Shown here: positions 9,360-18,332 of the stretch, one piece after another
Position numbering within the stretch: position 1 is the stretch's first letter
How the letters are laid out: every line of letters starts with the position of its first letter
Assembly: GCF_000430665.1 (NCBI RefSeq)
Contig: NZ_AUML01000016.1
Span: forward strand, 1 to 64,000
Length of the DNA: 64,000 nt
DNA from: Aquimarina muelleri DSM 19832
GTDB taxonomy: Bacteria > Bacteroidota > Bacteroidia > Flavobacteriales > Flavobacteriaceae
Direction of reading: 5' to 3'
Program-made: the position numbers and the translations under genes
The notes under the pieces: model-generated
The model's database searches: none
Told to the model about the DNA's origin: nothing
What the model saw: the letters and a program-made list of their open reading frames with translations, nothing else

Positions 9360-9682
9360 GTGAAATCCGAAGAAATTAAGTGGGAATTGATTAATGAAAC
9401 CAAAAAAATTGGGAAGTACAATTGTTATAAAGCGAAATATAAGGAAATAATTGCGTGGTATGCACCAGAAATCCCACTTCAGTTTGGACCTGTAGGATTT
9501 GGTGGTCTTCCTGGGCTGATAATACATTTAGAATATGGAGGGTTTGTAGATTTTTCAGTAAAAAGTCTAGATTTGAATTTAAAAAAGGATATAGTTATAA
9601 AAAACCTAAGAAAAGAGAATTGATCACAGAAAAAGAATACAAGAAAAGATTAGATCAAGCAATGGATCGTCTTAAAAATTAA
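9360..9682 (+). pseudogene. GLPGLI-family protein remnant (5' part lost, frameshifted)
   Basis: The reading frame that leaves the IS630 fragment continues without a break into a segment typical of GLPGLI proteins: WELINETKKIGKYNCYKA, then AWYAPEIP, then GGLPGLI. These are secreted Bacteroidota proteins of unknown function. The N-terminal half and signal peptide are absent. A second defect follows: at the A6 run 9599-9604 the frame slips, so the intended tail (KKPKKRELITEKEYKKRLDQ...) lies one frame away and ends at 9682, while the actual frame stops at 9621-9623. A single extra A would restore it. No functional start codon is evident. Confidence 0.75.
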
Positions 9683-9733
9683 ATGAGTTAGTACCTTTGA
9701 TTGGATATTTCTAAAACATATTTAAATAATCTA

Positions 9734-10339
9734 TTAATCTCTAAGCAATAGCTGAAATTGAATAAACGAATTATTAATACTTGCTTTTACCAAAACTCCT
9801 TTTTTATACAAATACTGATTTTTTTTTCCGTTATGTAATGTGAGCTCGTAATAATTTTCTCCTATTCTTGATAATATCCCATATTGCGCTGAATGCTCAG
9901 AAAATATCTTTTTAATAGTATTTGGTTCCTCAAAAAAAAGTTTAACCCCACTATACGTAATTTTATTCTCAAGCTTATGATTCTTTTTGTTTTTTGAATT
10001 AATTAAATAATAAGAGTCCTTCCATTGAATATCAGAAGAATGATGTTCCTTATTATTTACTGTGTTATCTACACTTGCATGAATAAGCTGTTCTGCGGTA
10101 TAAGTTGCTTTTAAATTATATTTTAAATGTATACTAACCAATAATTTTACCTGTACATCTAGATAGTAACTGTATAAAATCACATCATCTTTTATATTTT
10201 TTGATACTTTTAGAATACCAATAGTATCTTTTTTAAAAACGATATCATAAATATTTGTTTGCGCATGGGATGTATAAGAAAAGCCCATTAAAAAAACACA
10301 AATAATAAACTTTAAAGTTTTGTTTTTTATAAATCTCAT
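9734..10339 (-). CDS. Secreted DUF6134-like protein
   Basis: The frame is open from 10429, but the ATG at 10339 is the better start: it begins MRFIKNKTLKFIICVFLMGF and gives a signal peptide cleaved near SHAQ, for a 201-residue exported protein. The upstream extension lacks these features and runs through the terminator hairpin at 10391-10423. The body is beta-rich, opening with an YDIVFKKDTIGILKVSK strand pair and ending QYLYKKGVLVKASI, a pattern I associate with DUF6134 proteins of Flavobacteriia. Function is unknown. Confidence 0.7.
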   Translation of the reverse strand: MRFIKNKTLKFIICVFLMGFSYTSHAQTNIYDIVFKKDTIGILKVSKNIKDDVILYSYYLDVQVKLLVSIHLKYNLKATYTAEQLIHASVDNTVNNKEHHSSDIQWKDSYYLINSKNKKNHKLENKITYSGVKLFFEEPNTIKKIFSEHSAQYGILSRIGENYYELTLHNGKKNQYLYKKGVLVKASINNSFIQFQLLLRD

Positions 10340-10390
10340 TACTACTTTATTATAATAAATTTTCAATAAAAATAATATATCTCTTACTTT

Positions 10391-10423
10391 AAAAAAAGTG
10401 CTTGCATTTCTGCAAGCACTTTT
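10391..10423 (-). terminator. Intrinsic terminator after the small acidic secreted protein gene
   Basis: A 12-bp perfect stem (AAAGTGCTTGCA at 10395-10406 with TGCAAGCACTTT at 10411-10422) and a TTTC loop. On the minus strand it ends in a T-run (10397-10391), so it should stop leftward transcripts coming from the gene ending at 10490. Confidence 0.8.
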
Positions 10424-10489
10424 GGTCATTATATACTATACAACATTTTAAATAGAAGAAAAATGTTTCTATTTTCTTTCCCTGCCTAT

Positions 10490-10846
10490 TTAATCTACTA
10501 ATTCTAGAGCAACAATCGTCCTTGTAACATACTCCTGTTCATTACCATCCTCATCAATTTCAGTTTCTACTTCCGAAATATAAGTAATGTTAAACGTTTT
10601 ACCTATGTACACATCTCCACTTAGATCTTCTTTTTCATCAACTTCTGAACTAATTTTAGGAAAAATAACTACATCTTCCTCTCCGTCTTCATTAGTATAT
10701 TTAAAACTAAAGGTATCTCCATCATAGCCATCAAAAACACCTGTTATTGTTTCGGTTTCTTGATTGTTCCCTGCTTTTTCAACAACAGGCATATAACTGC
10801 AAAACAATACAAATAATACTGGGATTAAATTTTTTATATATTTCAT
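10490..10846 (-). CDS. Small acidic secreted protein, function unknown
   Basis: A 118-residue protein with a signal peptide (about 1-18) and an acidic body rich in Asp/Glu. It ends in a beta-like unit GKTFNITYISEVETEID..., then IVALELVD. The neighbouring 84-residue protein (11068-11322) ends in a similar unit (GKSFVITYSE..., IEKLELA), so the two may be distant paralogues, one exported and one cytoplasmic. I recognise no named family. A clear terminator follows about 70 nt downstream. Confidence 0.65.
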   Translation of the reverse strand: MKYIKNLIPVLFVLFCSYMPVVEKAGNNQETETITGVFDGYDGDTFSFKYTNEDGEEDVVIFPKISSEVDEKEDLSGDVYIGKTFNITYISEVETEIDEDGNEQEYVTRTIVALELVD

Positions 10847-11067
10847 TTTGTATAAAGCTTAAATTATAATTCTATTTTTTTCCAGATGTTTATCACCTCA
10901 AGTCTGGTTCTTTTAGCAAATATTCTCTAAGAAGGTTGCGCGTGATGTATTGCTTATTATTTTATACCTGATTTAGAATCCGAATCTTTTTTATAAAAAG
11001 ACTCATTTTTTATCCGAGTTTACAACTTACATTTATTTATTATTATAAAACACAACATTTATTTTCT

Positions 11068-11322
11068 CTATGCTAGTTCTAATTTTTCAATTTTATAGAG
11101 AATAAAATCTTCGTCTTTATCTTCTTGATATTCAGAATAAGTTATCACAAAACTTTTACCCTTAAATTTATTTGTTTTAAGATCAAATTTTCTAATTGCA
11201 GCTAATGAGATTCCTTCAAACACTAATATATCTCCATTATCCATTATAAACTGATAATAGCCTTTATAGTATTTTTTAAACATCCCATACTCGACATTTT
11301 GACTAATAGCTATGCCTCTCAT
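11068..11322 (-). CDS. Small hypothetical protein, possible paralogue of the neighbour
   Basis: An 84-residue soluble protein without a signal peptide. The N-terminal half is aromatic (FKKYYKGYYQFIM); the C-terminal half, GKSFVITYSEYQEDKDEDF then IEKLELA, resembles the end of the secreted protein at 10490-10846. It starts 11 nt after the NUDIX gene on the same strand and may share its transcript. No family recognised. Confidence 0.6.
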   Translation of the reverse strand: MRGIAISQNVEYGMFKKYYKGYYQFIMDNGDILVFEGISLAAIRKFDLKTNKFKGKSFVITYSEYQEDKDEDFILYKIEKLELA

Positions 11323-11333
11323 TGCTTTTTATA

Positions 11334-11750
11334 TTAATAATCAATGTTGCACAATTTAAAAAGCTGCTTTGCTATCTTTTTATCCGATTTACCGAGAGAT
11401 TTCACTACTTGTTCCCAATGTACCCACATAATACTTTTAAATTTATGTGGCTCTGCCAATCCAAATGGTTTATATGGGTCACGGCAAAAGAAATAATGTT
11501 TAGTTAATCTTTGTTTTTCACTTTGCTCGATGGTAACTGAGCAATGATATATTAGGTCTTCTTCAGAAAGCTGTACTCCAGTTTCTTCAAAGGTTTCTCT
11601 AATAAGAGCCGTTTCTGGAGATTCTCCAGGTTCTAAAAAACCTCCTATGAACCCATATTGGGTTTCATTATTTAGTTTTTGTAAAACCAATATATTTTCT
11701 CCCTGAAACACAATCAGTCTTGATTTTTCTTTATGCTTCTTTATTTTCAT
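11334..11750 (-). CDS. NUDIX hydrolase
   Basis: A 138-residue enzyme that should hydrolyse a nucleoside diphosphate linked to another group, in the cytoplasm. The Nudix box is intact: GGFLEPGESPETALIRETF followed by EETGVQL, with the REtxEE core that binds divalent metal. The size is that of a stand-alone Nudix protein. Substrate cannot be predicted; the family includes NAD+ pyrophosphatases and nucleotide-sanitising enzymes. It lies 54 nt downstream of the SET-domain gene in the leftward group that starts with the VOC gene. Confidence 0.9.
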   Translation of the reverse strand: MKIKKHKEKSRLIVFQGENILVLQKLNNETQYGFIGGFLEPGESPETALIRETFEETGVQLSEEDLIYHCSVTIEQSEKQRLTKHYFFCRDPYKPFGLAEPHKFKSIMWVHWEQVVKSLGKSDKKIAKQLFKLCNIDY

Positions 11751-11804
11751 ACCAAATAATTTATACTTGAATTTGATACTCTAAACTAATTTAAGATACT
11801 AAGC

Positions 11805-12395
11805 TTATTCTTTAAGCCCATAATAATTGGTTAATATGGATTCCATTTCTTTTTCTCCTTTTTCAACCTCCATAACCTGTTGCCATAAATCGTTACTTAA
11901 AAGCTCTCGTAAAGGTTGGTTTACTTTTGAGATATAGTTAAAAGCTTTTAATAATTTTTTATCCCAAGATTTATAATATCTAGGCAAATCATCTGGATAG
12001 ACTATCTTTCTTCGGGTACCTTCATTAATCCCTCTAAAAGGTTTGTCAATATTTAAATACCCATAATCGTCTGTTAATTGTTCCCCAGGATGGATATCTC
12101 TTATAGCTATTTCAAAATTGTATGCCGTAGTAAGACAATTAGAATTAAAGCTATGGTTTACAAATCTCCCGTTATCCCAGCAAAGCACAAGATTCCCTTT
12201 GTTATTTTTATAAGCATAGGTTTCTAAAATATCTTTATATATAGGTTCTAAGGAGTTATATTCATTTAACGTAAACTCACGATCAAATTTATCTAACACC
12301 CAAGTAATAGTTCCTATAGGAATAAATTCTTTGGCTACAACACCATAACCCACTTCGGGGCTTATGTGTTTAATTTCGGTGTATGGATGTATCAT
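11805..12395 (-). CDS. SET-domain protein (putative lysine methyltransferase)
   Basis: A 196-residue protein with a compact SET domain at about 5-120. The start VGYGVVAKEFIPIGTITW matches the first SET strand. The motif NHSFNSNC (about 87-94) and the ELTDDYGYL-type segment (EQLTDDYGYLNI, about 115-126) correspond to the SAM/lysine-binding NHS.xxNC and ELxxDY motifs. No pre-SET cysteine cluster is present, as is usual for bacterial members. The substrate is unknown. It lies 13 nt downstream of the RimB-RimK fusion gene, so both may modify proteins as part of one operon. Confidence 0.85.
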   Translation of the reverse strand: MIHPYTEIKHISPEVGYGVVAKEFIPIGTITWVLDKFDREFTLNEYNSLEPIYKDILETYAYKNNKGNLVLCWDNGRFVNHSFNSNCLTTAYNFEIAIRDIHPGEQLTDDYGYLNIDKPFRGINEGTRRKIVYPDDLPRYYKSWDKKLLKAFNYISKVNQPLRELLSNDLWQQVMEVEKGEKEMESILTNYYGLKE

Positions 12396-12408
12396 TTTTT
12401 GTTTTAAA

Positions 12409-13785
12409 TCATATTTTAAATTTTAGTTTTTTTTCAATAGCTTCAATCATTATGTTGGCAATATCTAATCCTGTTGCATTTTCAATTCCTTCTAAACCAG
12501 GCGAAGAATTAACTTCTAACAATAGTGGCCCTTTATTAGATCGAATAATATCTACTCCTGCTACTGGAAGATTTAATATTTTTGCTGCTTTAATAGCTAG
12601 TTTACGTTCTTCTGAAGTTATTTTGATTTTTGAAGCAGTACCTCCTTGGTGTATATTTGCTCTAAACTCACCTTTAGCAGCTTGTCTTTGCATAGATGCC
12701 ACTACTTTACCGTTAACCACAAAACATCTTATATCTTGACCATTTGCTTCTTTAATGAATTCCTGAACAAGAATATTGGTTTGTACACTTTTAAAAGCAT
12801 TAATAACACTTTCTGCAGCTTTATTTGTTTCTGCAAGAACTACTCCTTTACCCTGTGTACTTTCTAAAAGCTTAATAATTAAAGGTGCCCCGTTAACCAT
12901 TTTAATTAAATCTTTGGTATCTAAAGGAGATTTTGCAAACCCTGTTATTGGTATATGTATATCATGTTTAGCAAACAATTGTGTTGCTAATAGCTTGTCT
13001 CTAGATTGCGTTATGGCTTCGGCAGAATTTAAGCAGTATGCTCCCATAGAATCGAATTGACGAATCAATGCACACGCATAAAATGTAACCGAAGGTTTAA
13101 TTCTCGGGATAATTGCGTCAAATTCATCTATAATATTACCTCCTCGATAACGTATTTCTGGTTCTATTGCATCTAATTTCATATAGGCTTGCTCTACATT
13201 CAAAAAAACCATTTCATGTCCTCTTGCAATACCTGCTTCAATGACTCTTTTATTGCTATATAATTCTGGATTACTTGCTAATAAAGCAATCTTAAGTCCT
13301 GATTTTTCTTTTATAAAAGGAGCATATCTTTTTGAAACTTCCTCTTGCGTAAAACTAGTTTCTACGTATGTTGTAGATGGGTTAACTATATAGCGATTCA
13401 TTAGTGCTTCACGACCTAATAGCATCCTAAACTCCATTGCATCTCGATTAGCTAGTGTTAACTCAATTTCGAAAGTTTGATCTCCAATAGTTACAGGGGA
13501 TTTAATCACATAACGTTGTTCTGAAATACCTGAAGAACTCTTTACCAGACGCTTGTCATAAAGCCTTGTTTCGCAAGTAATAAAAATACTACGGTTATCC
13601 TGAACAGGGTTTACTTCAAAACGTACCCATTCTTCGGTTCCTCTATGAATAATTTTAATATTATTGGCTTGTATTGAAGAGGTTTTTGCACCAGAATCTA
13701 CTCTTGCCTTAATTGCTGGTATACCAAACTCTTCGAATATACACCATTCTTCACTTCCTATTACTTTTAAATTTTCTATTTCCAA
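12409..13785 (-). CDS. RimB-like retropepsin fused to RimK-like ATP-grasp glutamate ligase
   Basis: A 458-residue protein with two domains. Residues about 8-145 form the RimB/DUF785 ('ATP-dependent zinc protease', retropepsin-like) fold with the catalytic-type motif [11 protein letters not shown] (Asp30-Ser-Gly) and LLGREAL near its end. Residues about 165-458 form a RimK-type ATP-grasp ligase, with [26 protein letters not shown] and the metal-binding [12 protein letters not shown] close to the C-terminus. RimK adds glutamates to the C-terminus of ribosomal protein S6 in proteobacteria, and RimB is thought to trim the tail; the proteins are usually separate. Here ligase and putative trimming protease are one chain. 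It lies 11 nt after the RMD1 gene and 13 nt before the SET gene. The actual target is not shown by sequence. Confidence 0.88.
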   Translation of the reverse strand: MEIENLKVIGSEEWCIFEEFGIPAIKARVDSGAKTSSIQANNIKIIHRGTEEWVRFEVNPVQDNRSIFITCETRLYDKRLVKSSSGISEQRYVIKSPVTIGDQTFEIELTLANRDAMEFRMLLGREALMNRYIVNPSTTYVETSFTQEEVSKRYAPFIKEKSGLKIALLASNPELYSNKRVIEAGIARGHEMVFLNVEQAYMKLDAIEPEIRYRGGNIIDEFDAIIPRIKPSVTFYACALIRQFDSMGAYCLNSAEAITQSRDKLLATQLFAKHDIHIPITGFAKSPLDTKDLIKMVNGAPLIIKLLESTQGKGVVLAETNKAAESVINAFKSVQTNILVQEFIKEANGQDIRCFVVNGKVVASMQRQAAKGEFRANIHQGGTASKIKITSEERKLAIKAAKILNLPVAGVDIIRSNKGPLLLEVNSSPGLEGIENATGLDIANIMIEAIEKKLKFKI

Positions 13786-13796
13786 TCTAATTTATT

Positions 13797-14576
13797 TTAT
13801 ACTAATTTTAATATGAACATATCGACAACTTCCACTAAGATAAGAATAATGATAATCCATTCTAACTTACTACTCTCTTTGTGAAACATGATATCTTTAA
13901 ATAATTCTAAATTTTCTTTAATTACCTCTACTTGATCTTGGATACTTCTGTACCTATCTTTAAGGTCAAAAGCTTTTTTTAGATCCTGATCAAATTTATT
14001 TAATACCTCATCATCCCAAGTTACATCATGAGAATCGAATATATATAAATTTTCAGATATTTTGTTTTTAATATTTAAGACTTTACCTATATATTTCTTA
14101 AGTTTTTTACCACTGATATCTAATTTACCTTTTTCTTCAAGATATACGGTATGTGTATTGGTTTCTTCTAAAATCAGCTCTGATATATAAGCATAGTTAT
14201 CTAAAGCTATAGACTGAGACACATTAAGCATTATCAAACGTAATTTATCTACCGAAAACACTGTTAAATTAACATAGCCCGGAGTTATTTCACTATCGCC
14301 TTTTCCTATAAAAACTTCAATTTGATCAGAAAGTTTATCTTGATGAGGGTTTTTACTAAACTGCAAAATCTCATGAATACTCTGCTGAATTTCTTTTTCT
14401 TCAACATTATAAAAACAGATTACCCCGTATTTAAATATATAGATATATTGCTCTGCATCTTTTTGATAAAACAACTCATCTGTATCCGAAAACAATAATA
14501 TCCCTTTGAAATCGATTTTACAGCTTTTTATTGAAATTGCATCCGCAACCTGAATAGCATATACCTTATTTTTCAT
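13797..14576 (-). CDS. RMD1/DUF155-family protein with C-terminal membrane anchor
   Basis: A 259-residue protein resembling the RMD1/RMND1/Sif2 (DUF155) family: a central GVICFYNVEEKEIQQ strand region, the helix LDNYAYISELILEETNTHT, the long helical part DLKDRYRSIQDQVEVIKENL, and a single C-terminal transmembrane segment (about 239-257). Eukaryotic relatives are mitochondrial membrane proteins connected with translation; bacterial roles are unknown. It starts 3 nt after the VOC gene and ends 11 nt before the RimB-RimK fusion, so it is part of that operon. Confidence 0.8.
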   Translation of the reverse strand: MKNKVYAIQVADAISIKSCKIDFKGILLFSDTDELFYQKDAEQYIYIFKYGVICFYNVEEKEIQQSIHEILQFSKNPHQDKLSDQIEVFIGKGDSEITPGYVNLTVFSVDKLRLIMLNVSQSIALDNYAYISELILEETNTHTVYLEEKGKLDISGKKLKKYIGKVLNIKNKISENLYIFDSHDVTWDDEVLNKFDQDLKKAFDLKDRYRSIQDQVEVIKENLELFKDIMFHKESSKLEWIIIILILVEVVDMFILKLV

Positions 14577-14579
14577 TAC

Positions 14580-14996
14580 TTAGACCGTAAAAATCTCATT
14601 AGGGTTCTTAAAGCTTTTAAACTCTACCATATATCCATTAGGGTCTTTTACAAAGAAAGAAAGGTGTTCTCCTACTTTATTTTCAAAAAAAGTTGTTTCT
14701 GTTGTCACTTCCAAATCCATTGAAAAAAGTCTAGAATATAATTTCCCCCATACCTCTACATCTATAATTACTCCAAAATGAAACGAAGGTAAAATTTGTT
14801 CTCCCAAACGATAATTTTTAAAATCAAAATTAAAGTCTCCTGCTTTTGTAAAAGTAATTTGATTGCCATAAAGATCTATATCCGCCCATGTATCTGTGTT
14901 ACGCCCTAATCGCGCACCTAGTTTGTACGTATAGAAATCTATCGTATCCTGTATATCTTCGCAAGGAAGTGCTAAATGGAATTGTGCTTTTTTCAT
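14580..14996 (-). CDS. VOC-superfamily (glyoxalase/dioxygenase-like) protein
   Basis: A 138-residue protein of the vicinal oxygen chelate fold: it starts with HLALPCEDIQDTIDFYTYKLG, has a mid segment FHFGVII and ends with LSFFVKDPNGYMVEFKSF, the metal-ligand strand pattern of glyoxalase-like proteins. The reaction cannot be assigned. It is the first gene of the leftward group VOC / RMD1 / RimB-RimK / SET / NUDIX; its promoter should lie just right of it. Confidence 0.85.
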   Translation of the reverse strand: MKKAQFHLALPCEDIQDTIDFYTYKLGARLGRNTDTWADIDLYGNQITFTKAGDFNFDFKNYRLGEQILPSFHFGVIIDVEVWGKLYSRLFSMDLEVTTETTFFENKVGEHLSFFVKDPNGYMVEFKSFKNPNEIFTV

Positions 14997-15383
14997 TTTT
15001 TATCTGTTATAATTTTGAATATTTTATATCCGATAACTTGAACGTTTGTTAAATATCTAAGGTACAAAGGTGATTCTGTCTAGTAAACTAGGTGTAGTGT
15101 ATGTTTTTGAAGTCAGCCTTAAAATTCGGTACCTTATCCATAAGATTGCTTTTGGAGTAGACTTCTTTATTCTCCTAAGCCCAAATTTGAAAAAAAATTT
15201 CATTTATTTCTGTAATACATTCTTACAACAGAGTGCATCATTGATATATCAAAAGTAATAAAAAAGTAATATCAAAAATTTATTTGATAAAAAAATAAAA
15301 GGGAATATAAAGAATTAAAATTGCATGAATTTTTTAATTTCTTTATTTGTAAATTTGATAACCACTATAAACCAAAAAATCTA
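14997..15383. other. Divergent intergenic region
   Basis: AT-rich, lying between the leftward VOC operon and the rightward universal stress gene. A -7-like TAAATTTG sits at 15350-15357, 26 bp before the stress-protein ATG, but no well-spaced -33 TTTG precedes it. A 62-codon frame at 15070-15258 has no family likeness and I do not count it as a gene. Confidence 0.5.
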
Positions 15384-16226
15384 ATGAAACAAGTTTTAGT
15401 TCCTGTTGATTTTTCTACCAATGCTTCTAATGCACTGGATTATGCAAGAATACTATTTGCTAATAAAAACTGTATCTTTTTTTTATTACATGCACATATT
15501 GGTAATAGTAATACATCTACTAAATTAAAAGATAACGATAGTAATGCAGCCTTAGATCCTACTAAGCAATCAAAAGAAGATCTTAATACATTATTGAATC
15601 AAACCCTTGAAAATAACAACAACATTAAGCATGGTTTTGAAATAATTACCAAAACAGATTCTCTTATTAACGCTATAAACACTGTTATTATATCTAAAAA
15701 TATAGATCTTATAGTAATGGGTACCAAGGGTGCTAAAGGTGCTAAAGAAATTTTTCTAGGTAGTAATGCTGTAAGAGTAATTAATGGTGTACATAACTGT
15801 CCTATAATTTTGGTCCCTCAAAGTTATAAAGTAAAAGCACCCTCACTAATTGCTTTTTCTACAAATTTTAAAAGAGCTTTTAATAAAAAGGAACTAAAAT
15901 CATTAATCTCCATTACTTTATCCTGTAATGCAAAAATAAATATTGCCAGGATTATGGAAGAAGAGTATTTAACCGACACCCAAACAGAAAATAAAGAAAC
16001 TCTAAAAAAATTATTTAATGATTTGGATTATATTTTTTGTAAAATAGATGTAGAAACTTCGGAAACTAATGCTTTAAGAGATTTCGTAAAACAAACCGAA
16101 AGTGATTTAATTTCTTTAGTACATCACAAACATAATTTCTTTCAAAAAATTACTGAGGAAGATGTAGTCGATAAAATAAGTTTTAACAGTCCAGTACCGC
16201 TTTTAATATTGCCTGAATTAAAATAA
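15384..16226 (+). CDS. Universal stress protein (UspA family, tandem domains)
   Basis: A 280-residue cytoplasmic protein of two Usp-like halves. The start at ATG 15384 begins MKQVLVPVDFSTNASNALDY, the usual Usp N-terminus; the open frame extends 63 nt further upstream, but that extension looks non-coding and holds the promoter-like TAAATTTG. The first domain keeps the nucleotide-binding end (VMGTKGAKGAKEIFLGSNA, then PIILVP). The second is more diverged but closes with SPVPLLILPEL. Such tandem Usp proteins are stress-induced; the ligand is not known. Confidence 0.88.
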   Translation: MKQVLVPVDFSTNASNALDYARILFANKNCIFFLLHAHIGNSNTSTKLKDNDSNAALDPTKQSKEDLNTLLNQTLENNNNIKHGFEIITKTDSLINAINTVIISKNIDLIVMGTKGAKGAKEIFLGSNAVRVINGVHNCPIILVPQSYKVKAPSLIAFSTNFKRAFNKKELKSLISITLSCNAKINIARIMEEEYLTDTQTENKETLKKLFNDLDYIFCKIDVETSETNALRDFVKQTESDLISLVHHKHNFFQKITEEDVVDKISFNSPVPLLILPELK

Positions 16227-16295
16227 AAAATTTATTTTTTCACCAAATCTCATCTACCATTTGATATCTGTTTGATTTTAAAATCATCAAACTAT

Positions 16296-18272
16296 TTATT
16301 CGTTATACTTTAATAAACGTAATGCATTAATAACTACAATTAATGTAGAGCCTTCGTGAATTGCTACTGCTATACCAATATTGGCTATCCCGAGTAAGGT
16401 TGTAGGGATTAAAAAAGCGACAATCCCCAAACTTATCCATAAGTTTTGTTTAATAATAGATTTAGATTTTCTACTTAACCCAATTACAAAAGGTAAATTT
16501 TCGATCTCATCAGACATTAAAGCTACATCGGCGGTTTCTAGTGCTACATCGCTTCCTGCAGCTCCCATTGCGATACCAACAGTACTATTTGCCATTGCAG
16601 GAGCATCATTTACCCCATCGCCAACCATTGCTATTTTAGAATATCGTTGTTTCAGTTCTTCTATAGCCGCTACTTTGTTTTCTGGTAACAGGTTGCCTCT
16701 TACCTCTGTTAATCCTATTTGTTTTGCTATAGAATCCCCTACACTTTGATGGTCTCCTGTAAGCATAATCATTTTTTTAATACCTATCCTTTTTAAACGA
16801 CTTAACGTGTTTTTTGCACTTTCTCTTGGTACATCCATAACACTTAACAAACCAATTAGTTGTTTTTTAAAAGACACAAGCATTACTGTATGTCCGTTTT
16901 TCAATAACTCTTCTAGTTTAGTTTCTGCCTTTACAGAGATCGATATCTTTTGATCTACCATCAACTCTTTATTACCAATATACACCTCTTCTCCTCTATA
17001 AATTGCTTTCAGTCCTTTTCCTTGAATGGCTTTGATATCAGATGCCAGATTTTTTTGCTCTATAGAAAACTGTTTTTTAATATCTTTTACTATAGCTTTT
17101 GCTAAAGGATGATTGCTTAAGTTTTCTACTTCTAAGACCAAGCTTAAAAATTCATTTTTATTAAATTCACTCAACAGAACCACATTCGTTAGCTTTGGTT
17201 TTCCTTCGGTTAAGGTTCCTGTTTTATCAAATGCAATGGTGGTAAGACTGCCTAAATCTTCTAAAGCGCGACCTCCTTTTATAAGAACCCCACCTTTTGC
17301 TGCTCTTGCAATTGCACTTAACACAGCACTTGGCGTTGAAATAGCTAATGCACAAGGGCTGGCAGATACTAATACACTAATAGCTCTATAGAGGCTTTCT
17401 TTTACTGTTTCGTCGATTACTAAATATGCAAAACATAAAGTAACGACTAATACAATCACTGCTGGCACAAACCATTTTTCAAATTTTTTAGTTAACAGTT
17501 GGGTAGGTGATTTTTTTGTTTCTACTTCGCTAACCATTTTGATTACCCTAGAAATGGTAGAGTCTTTACTTAATTTTAATACCTGTACCTCAATATTACT
17601 ATCTCCATTTATGGTTCCTGTAAAAACAACATTGTTTTTATGAATATCCTTAAACTCTGGTAGGTTTTCTGGATTAGAGTATGCCATTTTATCTACTGGC
17701 ATACTCTCTCCTGTTATAGAAGCTTGATTAATACTACTACTACCTTTTATAATAACTCCATCCGCAGAAATTTTAGCATTTGGTTTTATGACAATAATAT
17801 CGTTGAGCTGTAACTCTTCTACCGCAACTTCTACTATTTTATTTCCTTTTTTAACTAAAGCTGTTTTTGGAGACAAATCTCCTAGTGCATGAATTGATTT
17901 TTTAGCTTTGTTCATGGCATAATGCTCTAAAGCGTGCCCTATGCTAAATAAAAAAAGTAAAAGTGCTCCTTCTTGCCAACTACCAATATACGCCGCACCA
18001 ATAGCTGCAACAATCATTAAAAAATCTATTTCAAATTCTCCTTCTTTAATTTTACCAAAAGCTTCTAAAATGGTGTAATACCCCCCAAAGAAATAAGATA
18101 AAATAAAACTTGTTAATACTACCCAATCGAATACGTTTGTAAACTTGGTTAATATTAACCCTGTAAAAAAAAACACTCCGCTTAGTATCGCAAAATATAA
18201 CTCTGTATTTTCTCCAAAAACGCCTCCATGATTATGATCGTGCTTGTCGTTTTCTAAATGTTTATGTTTCAT
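16296..18272 (-). CDS. Heavy-metal P1B-type ATPase, SPC type
   Basis: A 658-residue inner-membrane pump that exports a transition metal at the cost of ATP. Visible elements: a His-rich N-terminus (KHKHLENDKHDHNHGG) in place of an HMA domain, TGES (187-190) of the actuator domain, SPC in the ion-path helix (305-307), DKTGT with phosphorylated Asp349, GDGVNDAP near the hinge, and HEGST close to the end. SPC together with HEGxT marks subgroup P1B-4, whose members export Co2+, Fe2+ or Zn2+, rather than the CPC copper/zinc/cadmium pumps. It lies 60 nt downstream of a Fur-type regulator and the RND efflux genes on the same strand. Confidence 0.92.
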   Translation of the reverse strand: MKHKHLENDKHDHNHGGVFGENTELYFAILSGVFFFTGLILTKFTNVFDWVVLTSFILSYFFGGYYTILEAFGKIKEGEFEIDFLMIVAAIGAAYIGSWQEGALLLFLFSIGHALEHYAMNKAKKSIHALGDLSPKTALVKKGNKIVEVAVEELQLNDIIVIKPNAKISADGVIIKGSSSINQASITGESMPVDKMAYSNPENLPEFKDIHKNNVVFTGTINGDSNIEVQVLKLSKDSTISRVIKMVSEVETKKSPTQLLTKKFEKWFVPAVIVLVVTLCFAYLVIDETVKESLYRAISVLVSASPCALAISTPSAVLSAIARAAKGGVLIKGGRALEDLGSLTTIAFDKTGTLTEGKPKLTNVVLLSEFNKNEFLSLVLEVENLSNHPLAKAIVKDIKKQFSIEQKNLASDIKAIQGKGLKAIYRGEEVYIGNKELMVDQKISISVKAETKLEELLKNGHTVMLVSFKKQLIGLLSVMDVPRESAKNTLSRLKRIGIKKMIMLTGDHQSVGDSIAKQIGLTEVRGNLLPENKVAAIEELKQRYSKIAMVGDGVNDAPAMANSTVGIAMGAAGSDVALETADVALMSDEIENLPFVIGLSRKSKSIIKQNLWISLGIVAFLIPTTLLGIANIGIAVAIHEGSTLIVVINALRLLKYNE

Positions 18273-18332
18273 TTTTAATCTATAATTTTGATGCTACAAA
18301 GATACTTTGAACAACACTGCATTGTATGTGCA

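Noticed and set aside
8619-9682. Integrated element using tRNA-Phe as attachment site
   Set aside because: No duplicate of the tRNA 3' end and no integrase gene was found in the window; only decayed IS and GLPGLI remnants follow the tRNA.
15070-15258. A 62-codon frame upstream of the universal stress gene
   Set aside because: Low-complexity, hydrophobic without signal-peptide logic, no recognisable family, and inside a normal divergent promoter region.
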